Positions 8,534-16,971 of a stretch of DNA of 64,000 nt are shown here, piece by piece. The position numbers and the translations under genes were made by a program. This DNA comes from Leptospira ellinghausenii (GTDB lineage Bacteria > Spirochaetota > Leptospiria > Leptospirales > Leptospiraceae), in contig NZ_BFAZ01000011.1 in assembly GCF_003114815.1 (NCBI RefSeq), positions 15,566-79,565 on the forward strand. Reading direction: 5' to 3'. The notes beneath the pieces were generated by a model, which was not told where the DNA came from, did no database searches, and saw only the letters and a list, made by a program, of their open reading frames with translations. Positions within the stretch are counted from its first letter, which is position 1, and each line of letters begins with the position of its first letter.

Positions 8534-9264
8534 TAGTTTCCCCCTTTGGATGAACTTTTTAAAAATTCCACAACAGCTTCAGTTTGACGTCCGGACGATT
8601 TGAACGTCTGCAAGTCACCGAGAGCTAATTTTTTATCCTGGACACCTTTGGAAATAAGCTGGATAATTTCAGCTCTTCCATATTGTGCAGGGATCCCGGA
8701 AGTATCAAGAACCGGTTTCTTTGAATCTACCGGTTGTTTTAATACTTTCCCGAGTTCTGATTTTAAGAATGCGATTTCCTTTTTGATTTCTTGGTTTTCT
8801 TTTGCGAATACAGCATTCTCTTCAATTAAGGAAGCGATCGCCATTTCATGCGTTTCTGCGCTTTTAACAGCCATTGCTGTTGATTTTGCAAAAGCCACAA
8901 AGTCTGGGTCCATCGCCTTGTTCCCACCTTTCTGGATATCACTTTCTGGATCTGAGCCAGGTGCTGGTTCTTCACCACCTTCATCACTCAACCCTTCAGA
9001 GATAATTCCCCAAATTTCCGCGCTGTCTTCTTCAGAAATTCCATTCGTTTTACAGTAAGCCTTGATAGCCGATTCTTCGACTGCAACCTCACCTGATTCA
9101 ATCGCTGACTTCAATTTATCTAAAAATTCATCAGAGATACCTTCTCCTGCTCCTGTTCCACCATCGTCAGCACTAGGAGGTGGCGGTGTATCCTCTGCTC
9201 CTGTACTGGATTTGGTAAACGAGGAGACAAGTCCCATAAACTGTTTCTGCCAATCCTTATTCAT
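8533..9264 (-). CDS. Probable capsid scaffolding protein
   Basis: 243 residues, acidic and Pro/Gly-rich at the N-terminus (DTPPPPSADDGGTGAGEG), with a helical or coiled-coil stretch near residues 140-170 (EENAVFAKENQEIKKEIAFLKSEL) and a Lys/Ser-rich tail. This composition and its place between a prohead protease and the capsid gene fit an assembly scaffold. It has no membrane segment. The stop is shared by overlap with the capsid start. Confidence 0.55.
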   Translation of the reverse strand: MNKDWQKQFMGLVSSFTKSSTGAEDTPPPPSADDGGTGAGEGISDEFLDKLKSAIESGEVAVEESAIKAYCKTNGISEEDSAEIWGIISEGLSDEGGEEPAPGSDPESDIQKGGNKAMDPDFVAFAKSTAMAVKSAETHEMAIASLIEENAVFAKENQEIKKEIAFLKSELGKVLKQPVDSKKPVLDTSGIPAQYGRAEIIQLISKGVQDKKLALGDLQTFKSSGRQTEAVVEFLKSSSKGGN

Positions 9265-9265
9265 T

Positions 9266-10099
9266 TCAGACCTCCATAGCCTGTAGTAGTTTAATTGCGT
9301 ATTGTTTTGCCTTCTCTACCGATAGACCATGATTTTTAACAAATTCAAAAATCGCTTGGTAATCCTTTGGGAGAAGACCAGAATCGATTGCACCAACTAG
9401 TCTGTTTGCAACCCACTGATTGTAATCAGGAGAAGAAGAAATGAATTCTAACACTGAACCGACTGGATCAATATTAAACTTGGTTGGTACTGGCTCATCT
9501 TCTTCCTTCCATCCGAGTTCAGATGCGAGATGAGACTTTAAGAGTAATGCTTGGGTTTCATCATTGATTGCCTCACCTGGAGGGCAAATGGCTATATGAG
9601 TTAGCCTTGCACGATCCCAAGTCTTTTCTCCATATTTGGAAATTGTTTCTGGACTTGGACGGTATGCTCCACCAGCTGCAGAAACTTCCAATCCAGAAAA
9701 TCCAGCTTTGAGTAAAGGAACAAATGGTTTGATGTATTTATTTTCTGCATTAATTCGAGCTTCGCAATATAATCCATCATCACCAAGAAACAGGCCTCGC
9801 CCACTTGGAACACCAAGGATTGCTTCTGCGCTAACCAATTCATTATCAGCTTTTTCTTTGGGATTATTTGACTTTGCGAATTTAGATGTTTGAGATAAGT
9901 GATTCCAATCGATCACACCTTTCTTTTGGAAGTATTCAACATCCTCTTTGTGGGTCCATGCTCCTTTCAGGAACATATCACCTTCTTTGTCACGCTTCTC
10001 TGTCGATACTTTAAGAAGCATGTTTATGAACTTACCTTCAATTTCGGCTTGTTCAACGGTTGCAGATTTTAAAAAACAATACGGTTTATTCTGTTGCAC
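9266..10099 (-). CDS. Prohead maturation protease-like protein
   Basis: 277 residues from GTG 10099, overlapping the upstream gene by 14 bases. Features of the HK97-type serine protease family are visible: an N-terminal core with DKEGDMFLKGAW, a candidate catalytic His in VIDWNHLSQ (about residue 64), a Ser-containing GLEVSAAGGAYR segment and the HIAICP strand. It would cleave scaffold and capsid during head maturation. The C-terminal 80 residues are helical and not assigned. Confidence 0.65.
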   Translation of the reverse strand: MQQNKPYCFLKSATVEQAEIEGKFINMLLKVSTEKRDKEGDMFLKGAWTHKEDVEYFQKKGVIDWNHLSQTSKFAKSNNPKEKADNELVSAEAILGVPSGRGLFLGDDGLYCEARINAENKYIKPFVPLLKAGFSGLEVSAAGGAYRPSPETISKYGEKTWDRARLTHIAICPPGEAINDETQALLLKSHLASELGWKEEDEPVPTKFNIDPVGSVLEFISSSPDYNQWVANRLVGAIDSGLLPKDYQAIFEFVKNHGLSVEKAKQYAIKLLQAMEV

Positions 10100-10499
10100 T
10101 GACAGTCCTCTTTACTAGAATTTTTGCAGTACCTTGTGCTCGAATTTGTATCTCTGGAGAATTTGGTTTGTATCCTTCGAGAATCACTGAATAGGCTTCA
10201 AACCAATTCCCAGAATCGAATCTGAATTGGAATTTTGCTCTATCACCTGCCTTGATTCCGTTTGGGAAGTCATTTTCGGCATACTCTGCTTTCAATACAA
10301 TGCATGTAGTATTTGGATAAGATTCGAGCGAGACTGCAATTGGAGTAACCATGGTATCGGAAACTGAATTTTCTATAATGATAGCCTCACTAAGCGCACC
10401 TTTGGTGAATTCGTTTTGAGTTATCATTTCTGGCAATACTACTTGTACACCTGAATCCTCTACCAATGCGACTTGTGATTTAATTTGGATTGCAGCCAT
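10086..10499 (-). CDS. Small virion protein, unknown
   Basis: 137 residues, beta-rich by appearance (VVLPEMITQ, CIVLKAEYAENDFPNGIKAGD, KFQFRFDSGNWFEAYSVILEGYKP), without cysteine-rich or membrane features. It overlaps the protease start by 14 bases and abuts the preceding gene with no gap. Possible decoration or head-tail protein; not recognised. Confidence 0.6.
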   Translation of the reverse strand: MAAIQIKSQVALVEDSGVQVVLPEMITQNEFTKGALSEAIIIENSVSDTMVTPIAVSLESYPNTTCIVLKAEYAENDFPNGIKAGDRAKFQFRFDSGNWFEAYSVILEGYKPNSPEIQIRAQGTAKILVKRTVSATE

Positions 10500-10805
10500 T
10501 TAAAATACTTTACCTGCAGGAATAAAAAATCCAGATACTTCCGTAACTCCCGTGAATTTCAAATTCTCACCTACGAATGCTTTCGGAAAAAACGTTTGGA
10601 TCCCACTACCATTTCGGGTATAGACCTCACCATCAGCAGATGAATTGGTATATTCACAGGTCCAAGCACCACCAGAGCGCACTTCAGTGATTACATAGAT
10701 TTTTTGCTGATCATTCAAATTTACAACATTGGCATCGTGGAGCTCCGTAAAATGATTTGCATACGGAGCTCTTGCAATATCCTGCGCTGCTAGAAATTTT
10801 CTCAC
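10500..10805 (-). CDS. Small virion protein, unknown
   Basis: I choose GTG 10805 (VRKFLAAQDIA), one base after the upstream stop, giving 101 residues; an ATG at 10871 would overlap that gene by 65 bases. The protein has GGAWTCEYTN and GVTEVSGFFIPAGKVF, beta-rich ends typical of small structural proteins. Function is unknown. Confidence 0.55.
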   Translation of the reverse strand: MRKFLAAQDIARAPYANHFTELHDANVVNLNDQQKIYVITEVRSGGAWTCEYTNSSADGEVYTRNGSGIQTFFPKAFVGENLKFTGVTEVSGFFIPAGKVF

Positions 10806-10806
10806 G

Positions 10807-11595
10807 TTATTTTGCCACCGTAAGAACGATTGTGTTCGTAGTTGACCAATCGACTGAGCCAGAGTTGTCAATCGTGAGTCTATTCCCAGTAATTGTTACT
10901 GCACCGTCCCAGGCGAAAGGAACACCTGGAGTCGCTGTTGCAACGACTCGAATGTCGGCCAATGTAGGAGGGAAATCGAAATAGAAATGCATTACACCTA
11001 AAGCGACTTCAACCGCAGTAGGAACGCGCCGGATCACTGAATATGCCTGACTTCCTGGCTCACGTCCATTGAGTAATGTTGCAGCGGCCCATCCGTTATT
11101 TGCTCCCAAGAGAGTTTCTGTAGTGGGAGTAGTCTTGTTACCAGGTACTTTGTGGTATACAAACATTTCATTGGCAGAAATTTTAATGGCCGTAACTTCA
11201 GAAATTGGATCTGAATTTATAACATCAACAAGTGCAGCAATTGCATTCCCAGGTGTATCATCCGCATGACCTTTTACAGCTATGTTCCCAGACACAACTC
11301 CGTCAGCAGCACGATCAAATTCATATGTTCTTGCACCAATTCCAACGGTTTCCGCATCAGCGACATTAGCCGCGACTCGCAACGTATTACATGCGCGAAT
11401 ACCAGGATCATTTGTTAGGTCGACAAACTTGAGGCCGTTCCAATAAAACTTTCTACCTGTATCACTTTCTCGAACATAGAAAGGTTTAGATCCAATTTTG
11501 ACCGACAAAGAGGACTTCTCGATAGAGGTGACAACTAGTTCTTTACTAGCATCTCCTTGAGCTTGGTTGATTTTCTGATCTATATTTGCTAACAT
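10807..11595 (-). CDS. Virion structural protein, unknown
   Basis: 262 residues from ATG 11595, preceded by GCGAGGTAAAATG, a good ribosome site. The middle contains ETVGIGARTYEFDRAADG ... NIAVKGHAD, a pattern I associate with phage head or decoration proteins (value-of-property beta motifs followed by an A/L/N helix). It is the first gene after promoter site C; its leader is about 39 bases, so this transcript would not be leaderless. Confidence 0.6.
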   Translation of the reverse strand: MLANIDQKINQAQGDASKELVVTSIEKSSLSVKIGSKPFYVRESDTGRKFYWNGLKFVDLTNDPGIRACNTLRVAANVADAETVGIGARTYEFDRAADGVVSGNIAVKGHADDTPGNAIAALVDVINSDPISEVTAIKISANEMFVYHKVPGNKTTPTTETLLGANNGWAAATLLNGREPGSQAYSVIRRVPTAVEVALGVMHFYFDFPPTLADIRVVATATPGVPFAWDGAVTITGNRLTIDNSGSVDWSTTNTIVLTVAK

Positions 11596-11628
11596 TTTAC
11601 CTCGCATAAGCGGAGCAGGTATTTGATT

Positions 11629-11665
11629 AGGGAGTGACAAGGGACGAATTACCTGCAATTTGCAA
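11629..11665 (-). promoter_or_regulatory. Late-type bipartite promoter motif, site C
   Basis: Minus strand TTGCAA (11665-11660), 19 bases, then TTGTCACTCCCT (11640-11629). Here no ATG follows directly; the gene starts about 34 bases downstream with its own ribosome site. That separation shows the conserved unit is DNA, not an encoded peptide. It would drive the capsid unit. Confidence 0.7.
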
Positions 11666-11685
11666 GAAAAAAATGAAAGGCTTGA

Positions 11686-12078
11686 ATGTTTTTTTATGTC
11701 TCGTATTATCGGATTATTGTGGCACAAGAAGAAGAGAGTTTTGATCCAAATATTCCAACGGCGGAATTCATTATAATTCACGCATCAATCGATAGATTAC
11801 TTGAATTGTTTTCTCAAGGGAAGATAAGAATTTTTTTATCAGAAGTGAGAACGCTTAGAGATATCCGAACTAAATCAATCTATCTAACACATGCTCAAAA
11901 GAAACTTACAATGGGTATTATCAACGGTATCTATACAAGACACCGCGATATTTATAAAATTCTTACGCCTGCTTCAAGGGCGAAACCTATCGAACCGAAT
12001 CCCGACTTACTGCGCTTGCAGTTGGCTCAGGCAAATTCAGACCTTCTCGATAATTTGAGACAATTAACCGCTTCATAG
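11686..12078 (+). CDS. Plus-strand protein of unknown function inside the head region
   Basis: 130 residues; ATG 11686 has AAAGG seven bases upstream. Sequence is plausible coding (IIIHASIDRLLELFSQGKIR, SIYLTHAQKKLTMG, QLAQANSDLLDNLRQL), mostly helical, and codon use resembles the neighbours. It fills a stretch with no minus-strand gene. The last 92 bases overlap the convergent gene 11987-12454. Its orientation against the surrounding late genes is odd. No family recognised. Confidence 0.5.
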   Translation: MFFYVSYYRIIVAQEEESFDPNIPTAEFIIIHASIDRLLELFSQGKIRIFLSEVRTLRDIRTKSIYLTHAQKKLTMGIINGIYTRHRDIYKILTPASRAKPIEPNPDLLRLQLAQANSDLLDNLRQLTAS

Positions 12079-12454
12079 AATCGATATAATCTGGATCTTT
12101 TCCCAAAAGGAATGTTTTACACATTAACAGCCATCGCCTTTTCCAGAAAAAATTTGCGAGGCCAATTCTTGTTCCCATTGAGTAAATATCAATTTTCGGA
12201 GGAACATTCGAAACATGAGTAACAGAATATCCCGCAAATGCCTGGATAAACTGAGAAAGAAACTGTAAAAAATCAGAAAGCCTCGGCTTCTTTCTTAGAT
12301 TTGCTTTCACAGATAATTTGAACAATGCAAGTACAACCCATCGATGGATAGGATTCATGTAATGAAGATAGAATCTATGCGTAAATGTGAGTAACTCTAC
12401 TCGCTCTTTCCCTATAACTTGTTTGGCTCTTTTTTGTTGAAATTTATTACTCAC
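11987..12454 (-). CDS. Basic protein of unknown function
   Basis: 155 residues from GTG 12454 with AAGGA upstream. It is rich in Arg, Lys, Phe and Trp (NFFWKRRWLLMCKTFLLG), with two hydrophobic helices that might associate with membranes. It overlaps the plus-strand gene 11686-12078. It follows a small Cys-containing gene by 11 bases, suggesting one transcript from site D. Confidence 0.5.
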   Translation of the reverse strand: MSNKFQQKRAKQVIGKERVELLTFTHRFYLHYMNPIHRWVVLALFKLSVKANLRKKPRLSDFLQFLSQFIQAFAGYSVTHVSNVPPKIDIYSMGTRIGLANFFWKRRWLLMCKTFLLGKDPDYIDSMKRLIVSNYREGLNLPEPTASAVSRDSVR

Positions 12455-12465
12455 GTTCCGGATCC

Positions 12466-12633
12466 TTATCTTAAAATTTTCACAAGAGAAGGGTTTGCAC
12501 CTTCATCCCGATTACACAGCTTACATCTCTCAGTCAGCCTTCGCTCGGAGTCATGGGGGAGAGTCTTTCGGCGCCCACCGCGTCTGTATTTTCCGCCATC
12601 TTGTGCCAGGAACCACTCGCCACCCATACCCAT
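12466..12633 (-). CDS. Small CxxC protein, unknown
   Basis: 55 residues beginning MGMGGEWFLAQDGG, with an Arg-rich middle and a single C-x2-C (RCKLCNRDEG) near residue 37. It fills the gap between two other minus-strand genes and ends 12 bases before the next start. The ribosome site is poor (AAGGA lies about 18 bases upstream), so it is a candidate rather than a firm gene. Confidence 0.4.
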   Translation of the reverse strand: MGMGGEWFLAQDGGKYRRGGRRKTLPHDSERRLTERCKLCNRDEGANPSLVKILR

Positions 12634-12677
12634 GAGAAAACTATTCAGTTTCCTTGTAGTCCAAAGCCTTGTCCGTT

Positions 12678-12701
12678 CCTAAATCCCAGTGTGAGATTTA
12701 G
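12678..12701. terminator. Short hairpin between structural genes
   Basis: CCTAAATC (12678-12685) pairs with GATTTAGG (12694-12701) around an 8-base loop. No T-run follows on the minus strand. It may tune or process the message after the 12719-13669 gene. Confidence 0.35.
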
Positions 12702-12718
12702 GTATCCAACTGCAATAA

Positions 12719-13669
12719 CTAAAGTATTGCGACTCTCATGGACCTGTATCGACTCATGTTTTTTTCGTACCATGCCTTGAGATAGTTAGTCAATTCTAAG
12801 ATTCGGGCTCCATACATCGAGCTCGTCGCAGACTGAGTTGTGCTGACAGATTCATGTAGAACACCAACCCCAACCGAAAAACTTGCAACGGCGGCAGCGC
12901 GTCCATCTCCGTATATCGACATTACTTTAATGGCTGTTATAAGACCAATAACCTCTCTTAATTCCGCTGGAACTCGATACGCAGAATCATATCCAGAGAT
13001 AAAATCAATATAGTGAGTAGTTGGAATTTTCGTTGGGCTCATCCCTTGAAAAACTCTTTGCGATCGAAGCGCTGCGTTACCAGAAAAGGAGACATTAGAT
13101 CCAAGAATCCCGATAGAACGTAAAATTCCTTGGTCATATACTATTCTCGCTCTCTTTTGGAAATCAACGATTGTGGTTGTCGGTTCATTGTTCATGTCCC
13201 GGCCAATTGGATTAACGAACTGCCAAGTAATTAGTCTTTGAAGTGGTTTTTTTCGCAATTCTACAAAGAAATTATTACCAAGATCGGAATTCTGATAATC
13301 GTGAGCATCATACCACTTTGCATGAGGCTCGATTAACCTTGAAAGGTTCCCTTTTGGTCTATGCCTATAGATTGTCGGATAGATTTCGTGCTCCAACTCC
13401 TCAGAAATCGCAAGTGTAACCTGATCTACGAATCCTTTTAAATTTTCGTCTGTGATATATGATCCATCAACCGTCACCAATCGACCGTTACCCGACATCA
13501 AAGAATATCGTATTTCATCGGGAGTTACAATTGCTCCCCACCCACCGGTCTTAGGAATCGATGGATCGATTTCACCTGGGTTTTCAGTAGCATACAGCCT
13601 TTCCAAAAGGTGCCTGTTTGCATTTTCGTCGGGATTTTGGAATAGAAAACCTTTAAACGGTCGCACCAT
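12719..13669 (-). CDS. Virion structural protein, neck or tail candidate
   Basis: 316 residues. ATG 13669 has AAAGGTAAAAAAT upstream. The C-terminal 110 residues (PAELREVIGLITAIKV ... SFSVGVGVLHESVSTTQSATSSMYGARILELTN) resemble a conserved C-terminus of structural proteins in large contractile phages, where an amphipathic and Ser/Thr-rich stretch is followed by YGARI. I remember the pattern but cannot name the protein. It is the first gene after promoter D, with a leader of about 50 bases. Confidence 0.6.
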   Translation of the reverse strand: MVRPFKGFLFQNPDENANRHLLERLYATENPGEIDPSIPKTGGWGAIVTPDEIRYSLMSGNGRLVTVDGSYITDENLKGFVDQVTLAISEELEHEIYPTIYRHRPKGNLSRLIEPHAKWYDAHDYQNSDLGNNFFVELRKKPLQRLITWQFVNPIGRDMNNEPTTTIVDFQKRARIVYDQGILRSIGILGSNVSFSGNAALRSQRVFQGMSPTKIPTTHYIDFISGYDSAYRVPAELREVIGLITAIKVMSIYGDGRAAAVASFSVGVGVLHESVSTTQSATSSMYGARILELTNYLKAWYEKNMSRYRSMRVAIL

Positions 13670-13720
13670 ATTTTTTACCTTTAATGAAACCTAAGATGAT
13701 ATTTGAGCAGAGTTTGACAT

Positions 13721-13757
13721 GGGAAGTGACAAGGGCATCCCCCAGGCGAGAATTCAA
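13721..13757 (-). promoter_or_regulatory. Late-type bipartite promoter motif, site D
   Basis: Minus strand TTGAAT (13757-13752), 19 bases, then TTGTCACTTCCC (13732-13721) and an ATG at 13720. That ATG opens only a 9-codon frame ending in TAG; the real gene begins at 13669. The motif therefore is kept for its DNA function. The short frame could act as a leader peptide. Confidence 0.7.
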
Positions 13758-13770
13758 GCTTTTTTCGGTT

Positions 13771-14925
13771 TCAGTCAGTCGCCACCGAACGATAAATTGA
13801 TTCGCGGAAGATTCTACCAAGATCAAGCCTTGTCTGATTAATCCTCCCAATAAATTTTCTCGGTTGGATACGTTCTGCCAGAGCTGAGGCCGTTGTATCT
13901 GGCATAATCGTATATCTAGGATTATATTGGTACACACAAACTATTCTTTCTGGAAGAGTACCAGCATTGATGCGAGCATATCTACTGTCTTCTATCCAAA
14001 AGTCTTCATACTCGATAGAATCGGTATAGACGGCCACAATCTCTCTGAGTGGGCTGTATTTGACAGGGTAACGTCCTTCTTTATCTTTTTCCAAGATTTC
14101 TTTCTCTGTTCGAAGCGTACGAAGTGGAATCAGTATATCATCTTTTGAAATGTTTAATCCGGAACCAACAACGATATCAATATCACCTGACTGGACATCT
14201 ATCATTTTCTCTGCTAATCGAGCATCTTTGGTATCGATAGTTTTATAACCAATTTTAATTGGAGAAAATGTGACGTAGCTTAATAAATATCTTCGGCTTG
14301 CCTCTGCCACTGTCTCACATGAGATTTTGGTAAAATCATATTTAAATCCAATCTCATCATAACCTGATTTGTCGAGACGTTCTCTCCAAACAGAATCGAC
14401 CATTACGATGATATCATCCTGGACAGGATGGAGTAAAAAACCGTCCTCTTCTTGTATAAATGAAACATTTTCAAATTTTGTAAATGATTCGATATCATAA
14501 TCGCAATCCAATTGATAATATTCCTGGAATTCAATATTTGGTTTTAGCTTAATTCTATTGTGCTCAAAACTCTCAATTGAGAGATTAAAATTCCCTCCGA
14601 AATCTTCATTCCGAAACACTTTCAGAGATCTGATTTTGGATATTGGTCCGTATTTCGTTTGAACAACATTGTCATCATAAAACATCGGATTTAAAGTTTC
14701 CGTTGGCATCCTTCGATAACGTTCGATTCGATACAGTTGAGAATCACTTCCAGGAATCGCCATTTTTGTTTCGTCTAGATCTCCTATATTAGGAATTGCG
14801 CGGATCCAAATTGCAGGCTCGCCTTGCCTACTGATGAGATCATCTGGAGGATTAGGATTAAATACTGAAGGTGCAGGGGTAACTCCAAATGGATTCCCGC
14901 CACCAGAAAGATATTGCTTTGCCAT
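13771..14925 (-). CDS. Virion structural protein, unknown
   Basis: 384 residues. N-terminus MAKQYLSGGGNPFGVTPAP, then a mixed alpha/beta body with many Tyr, Asp and Ile residues, no membrane segment. Start and upstream stop overlap as TAATG. Position downstream of portal and minor head genes suggests a head-completion, connector or tail protein. Not recognised. Confidence 0.6.
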   Translation of the reverse strand: MAKQYLSGGGNPFGVTPAPSVFNPNPPDDLISRQGEPAIWIRAIPNIGDLDETKMAIPGSDSQLYRIERYRRMPTETLNPMFYDDNVVQTKYGPISKIRSLKVFRNEDFGGNFNLSIESFEHNRIKLKPNIEFQEYYQLDCDYDIESFTKFENVSFIQEEDGFLLHPVQDDIIVMVDSVWRERLDKSGYDEIGFKYDFTKISCETVAEASRRYLLSYVTFSPIKIGYKTIDTKDARLAEKMIDVQSGDIDIVVGSGLNISKDDILIPLRTLRTEKEILEKDKEGRYPVKYSPLREIVAVYTDSIEYEDFWIEDSRYARINAGTLPERIVCVYQYNPRYTIMPDTTASALAERIQPRKFIGRINQTRLDLGRIFRESIYRSVATD

Positions 14926-15386
14926 TAGTTATATTTCCCACCATTCCGCTCGATTACCTCTTTTGCGGATTCTATTACTGCGAGTTTTTGTTCCTGATTA
15001 AATGTTGATCCAGATACATCGAGATAGATTTCTTCTCCGGCTTTCCTCACAGAGAGCAGAACTATTCCGAGAGTTTCAAACTCATCCGTGTCCATTTCAT
15101 TTCTGTATTTAGATACTGCACTTTTAGGATCTAAAAATTCTGTCATCTCAGAGAAGGCCATTGCATCGAGAACGACTTCTCTACCAGAACGTTGTGGAGG
15201 AGTGGATTTGATATAACTATCAACTCGATCCAAAATATCTTTGAGCATGAGCCAATACTTCTTTTCCCAAGGATCCTCGATCGGTGTAATATCGTGCCAT
15301 GTTGCGTGACGCTTATTTGCGTCTTCAAACTTTTTTATAATAACACGTCTAAGAAATTCTAAATGGTCTTTATAATGATCTTTCAT
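14925..15386 (-). CDS. Virion-region protein, unknown
   Basis: 153 residues, helical and charged (DHLEFLRRVIIKKFEDANKRH, AVIESAKEVIERNGGKYN). Overlaps both neighbours by one base (TAATG), so the three genes are tightly coupled. Possible head-tail connector; family not recognised. Confidence 0.6.
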   Translation of the reverse strand: MKDHYKDHLEFLRRVIIKKFEDANKRHATWHDITPIEDPWEKKYWLMLKDILDRVDSYIKSTPPQRSGREVVLDAMAFSEMTEFLDPKSAVSKYRNEMDTDEFETLGIVLLSVRKAGEEIYLDVSGSTFNQEQKLAVIESAKEVIERNGGKYN

Positions 15387-16369
15387 TACATCACTCTTTG
15401 CCCTTTTCGGAATACTCCATAATCGATTCCCAATTCACTCATCGCGCGGATCCTTCCAGCATTGAACGCCATACTTGCTTCTGTCCAGGCAAATCGTCGA
15501 AAATTTCTATTCAATCGCAATTGCAGTAATTCGGATTCTTTACCATTGAGTAATTCAAGATAAGTTTCCGATGAAATCGTACCATTTTCAACGAGATCCA
15601 ATAGATCCGGATAAGCAAAATCACTTTGCATTTGTTCAAGTGTCTTCCCTTCCTGAATTGCCGTAACGATCATATCTCGCCACATTTGTGTTAGATACTC
15701 ATAAGGCTTTCCACCTCTGACAGGTTGACCATCTTCGCCATAGATTATTTCACCCTGGTCATCTCGTTTGTAAATCGCTAGCCATTCCGCTCCATGTTCC
15801 TTTGCGTATTCTGTTGCGAGCCTTGATACTTCTTTTTTCGAAACTATTTTTCCTTTCTCAAAAACTTCGTCGATGCCAAACCCAAGTTTATACTTAAGTG
15901 CTTTGTCATAATCTTGGATCCCCATTTCAGTAACAGTTTCCAATGGAAGTTTCAGCTCACCGGTTAGATAACCTGAAAGGTATCCGAGCAATGTTCCAGT
16001 TTCACCGATTTCTTTGAAAGTAGGATTCCAATCTTTTTCTAAATAATCAAACAACCATTCATCGAAGTCCTGATCGGGAGGATCCGGCAAATCATCAAGA
16101 ACAGTATCCTTCCCAATATTTATAATAGCCGGCCGTATCTTTCTTGGAAATTGTTTTGCTGTAATAGAAGGAAATATTTTGGAAAAAAGATTCTTCCCCC
16201 ATTTCAATACACCTTTTTTGAAATATAGTTTCGATGCGTACATAGTAGGGGAATCAGGTCCAAGCACGACATATTCTATCCACTTGAGCCGATCCCCAAC
16301 AATTAACTGAAATTCCCTTCCTGCTTTGCTTCGCAAAAAGGGGGACTCTTTACCCCAATCGTTTTGCAA
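15386..16369 (-). CDS. Minor head protein, SPP1 gp7 / Mu F-like C-terminus
   Basis: 327 residues overlapping the upstream gene by 20 bases. The C-terminus, FAWTEASMAFNAGRIRAMSELGIDYGVFRKG, carries the 'TE...A.NAGR..A..E.GID' signature of head morphogenesis proteins of the SPP1 gp7 / Mu gpF type, which sit with portal protein. In most family members the domain continues with a Cys-containing segment after this point; here the protein stops six residues later. Residues 90-300 are mostly helical. Confidence 0.6.
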   Translation of the reverse strand: MQNDWGKESPFLRSKAGREFQLIVGDRLKWIEYVVLGPDSPTMYASKLYFKKGVLKWGKNLFSKIFPSITAKQFPRKIRPAIINIGKDTVLDDLPDPPDQDFDEWLFDYLEKDWNPTFKEIGETGTLLGYLSGYLTGELKLPLETVTEMGIQDYDKALKYKLGFGIDEVFEKGKIVSKKEVSRLATEYAKEHGAEWLAIYKRDDQGEIIYGEDGQPVRGGKPYEYLTQMWRDMIVTAIQEGKTLEQMQSDFAYPDLLDLVENGTISSETYLELLNGKESELLQLRLNRNFRRFAWTEASMAFNAGRIRAMSELGIDYGVFRKGQRVM

Positions 16370-16943
16370 ATTGATCTAACTGCTGTGAGTATAAAGACAA
16401 CTTTGTAGCATTTGGCAATCCACTAGAAACAACACCTTCAAATTCGGAAACAAGTGTCAGATAGTCTTGAGTAGCTGCGAGTTCTACAATTCTATTTGAT
16501 AATTGGCCGAGAGCCTCAGTTGCATCGGGATTCACACTTCTCACTTTATCCAAAATCGCGCTAATAATCATAGAAACGATTATCGGCTGTGTCTGGTTAG
16601 GAGTAGCAAGAAGATCGGAAATCGTGTACCCCAAAACCGTTTTCTCTTGCTCACTTAGGTGATCAATTTCCCCTTGAATGTAGCCAATCCCTTGATCTTC
16701 CGATCCTTGAGTTTCTTCTTCTACTTCAGGAGGTGGATTCATTGCTTCCGCTTCATTCGAATCAGAAGGATTTTCCTGATCGAATTCGGGAAGAGTCGCC
16801 CCCGTTCCATCCCCAGAAACAATATCTCCGCCTTCTACCAAGACCGATTGTTCGTTCTCAGTGTTTTCAATTACTTCCTCAGTGATTGTCTCCGGTGTTT
16901 CTACAACGGCCACTTGGTCTGTTGTTTCGTTTTTATTTTCCAT
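16350..16943 (-). CDS. Acidic protein of the portal operon, unknown
   Basis: 197 residues from ATG 16943 with AGAAGGACAAAAC upstream. The first 85 residues are very acidic and low-complexity (many E, D, Q, N, P), the rest helical (SMIISAILDKVRSVNPDATEALGQLSNRIVELAA). The pattern suits an assembly chaperone or scaffold-like factor; not assigned. Confidence 0.55.
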   Translation of the reverse strand: MENKNETTDQVAVVETPETITEEVIENTENEQSVLVEGGDIVSGDGTGATLPEFDQENPSDSNEAEAMNPPPEVEEETQGSEDQGIGYIQGEIDHLSEQEKTVLGYTISDLLATPNQTQPIIVSMIISAILDKVRSVNPDATEALGQLSNRIVELAATQDYLTLVSEFEGVVSSGLPNATKLSLYSQQLDQFAKRLG

Positions 16944-16971
16944 GTTTTGTCCTTCTAAATTTTTAAATTAA

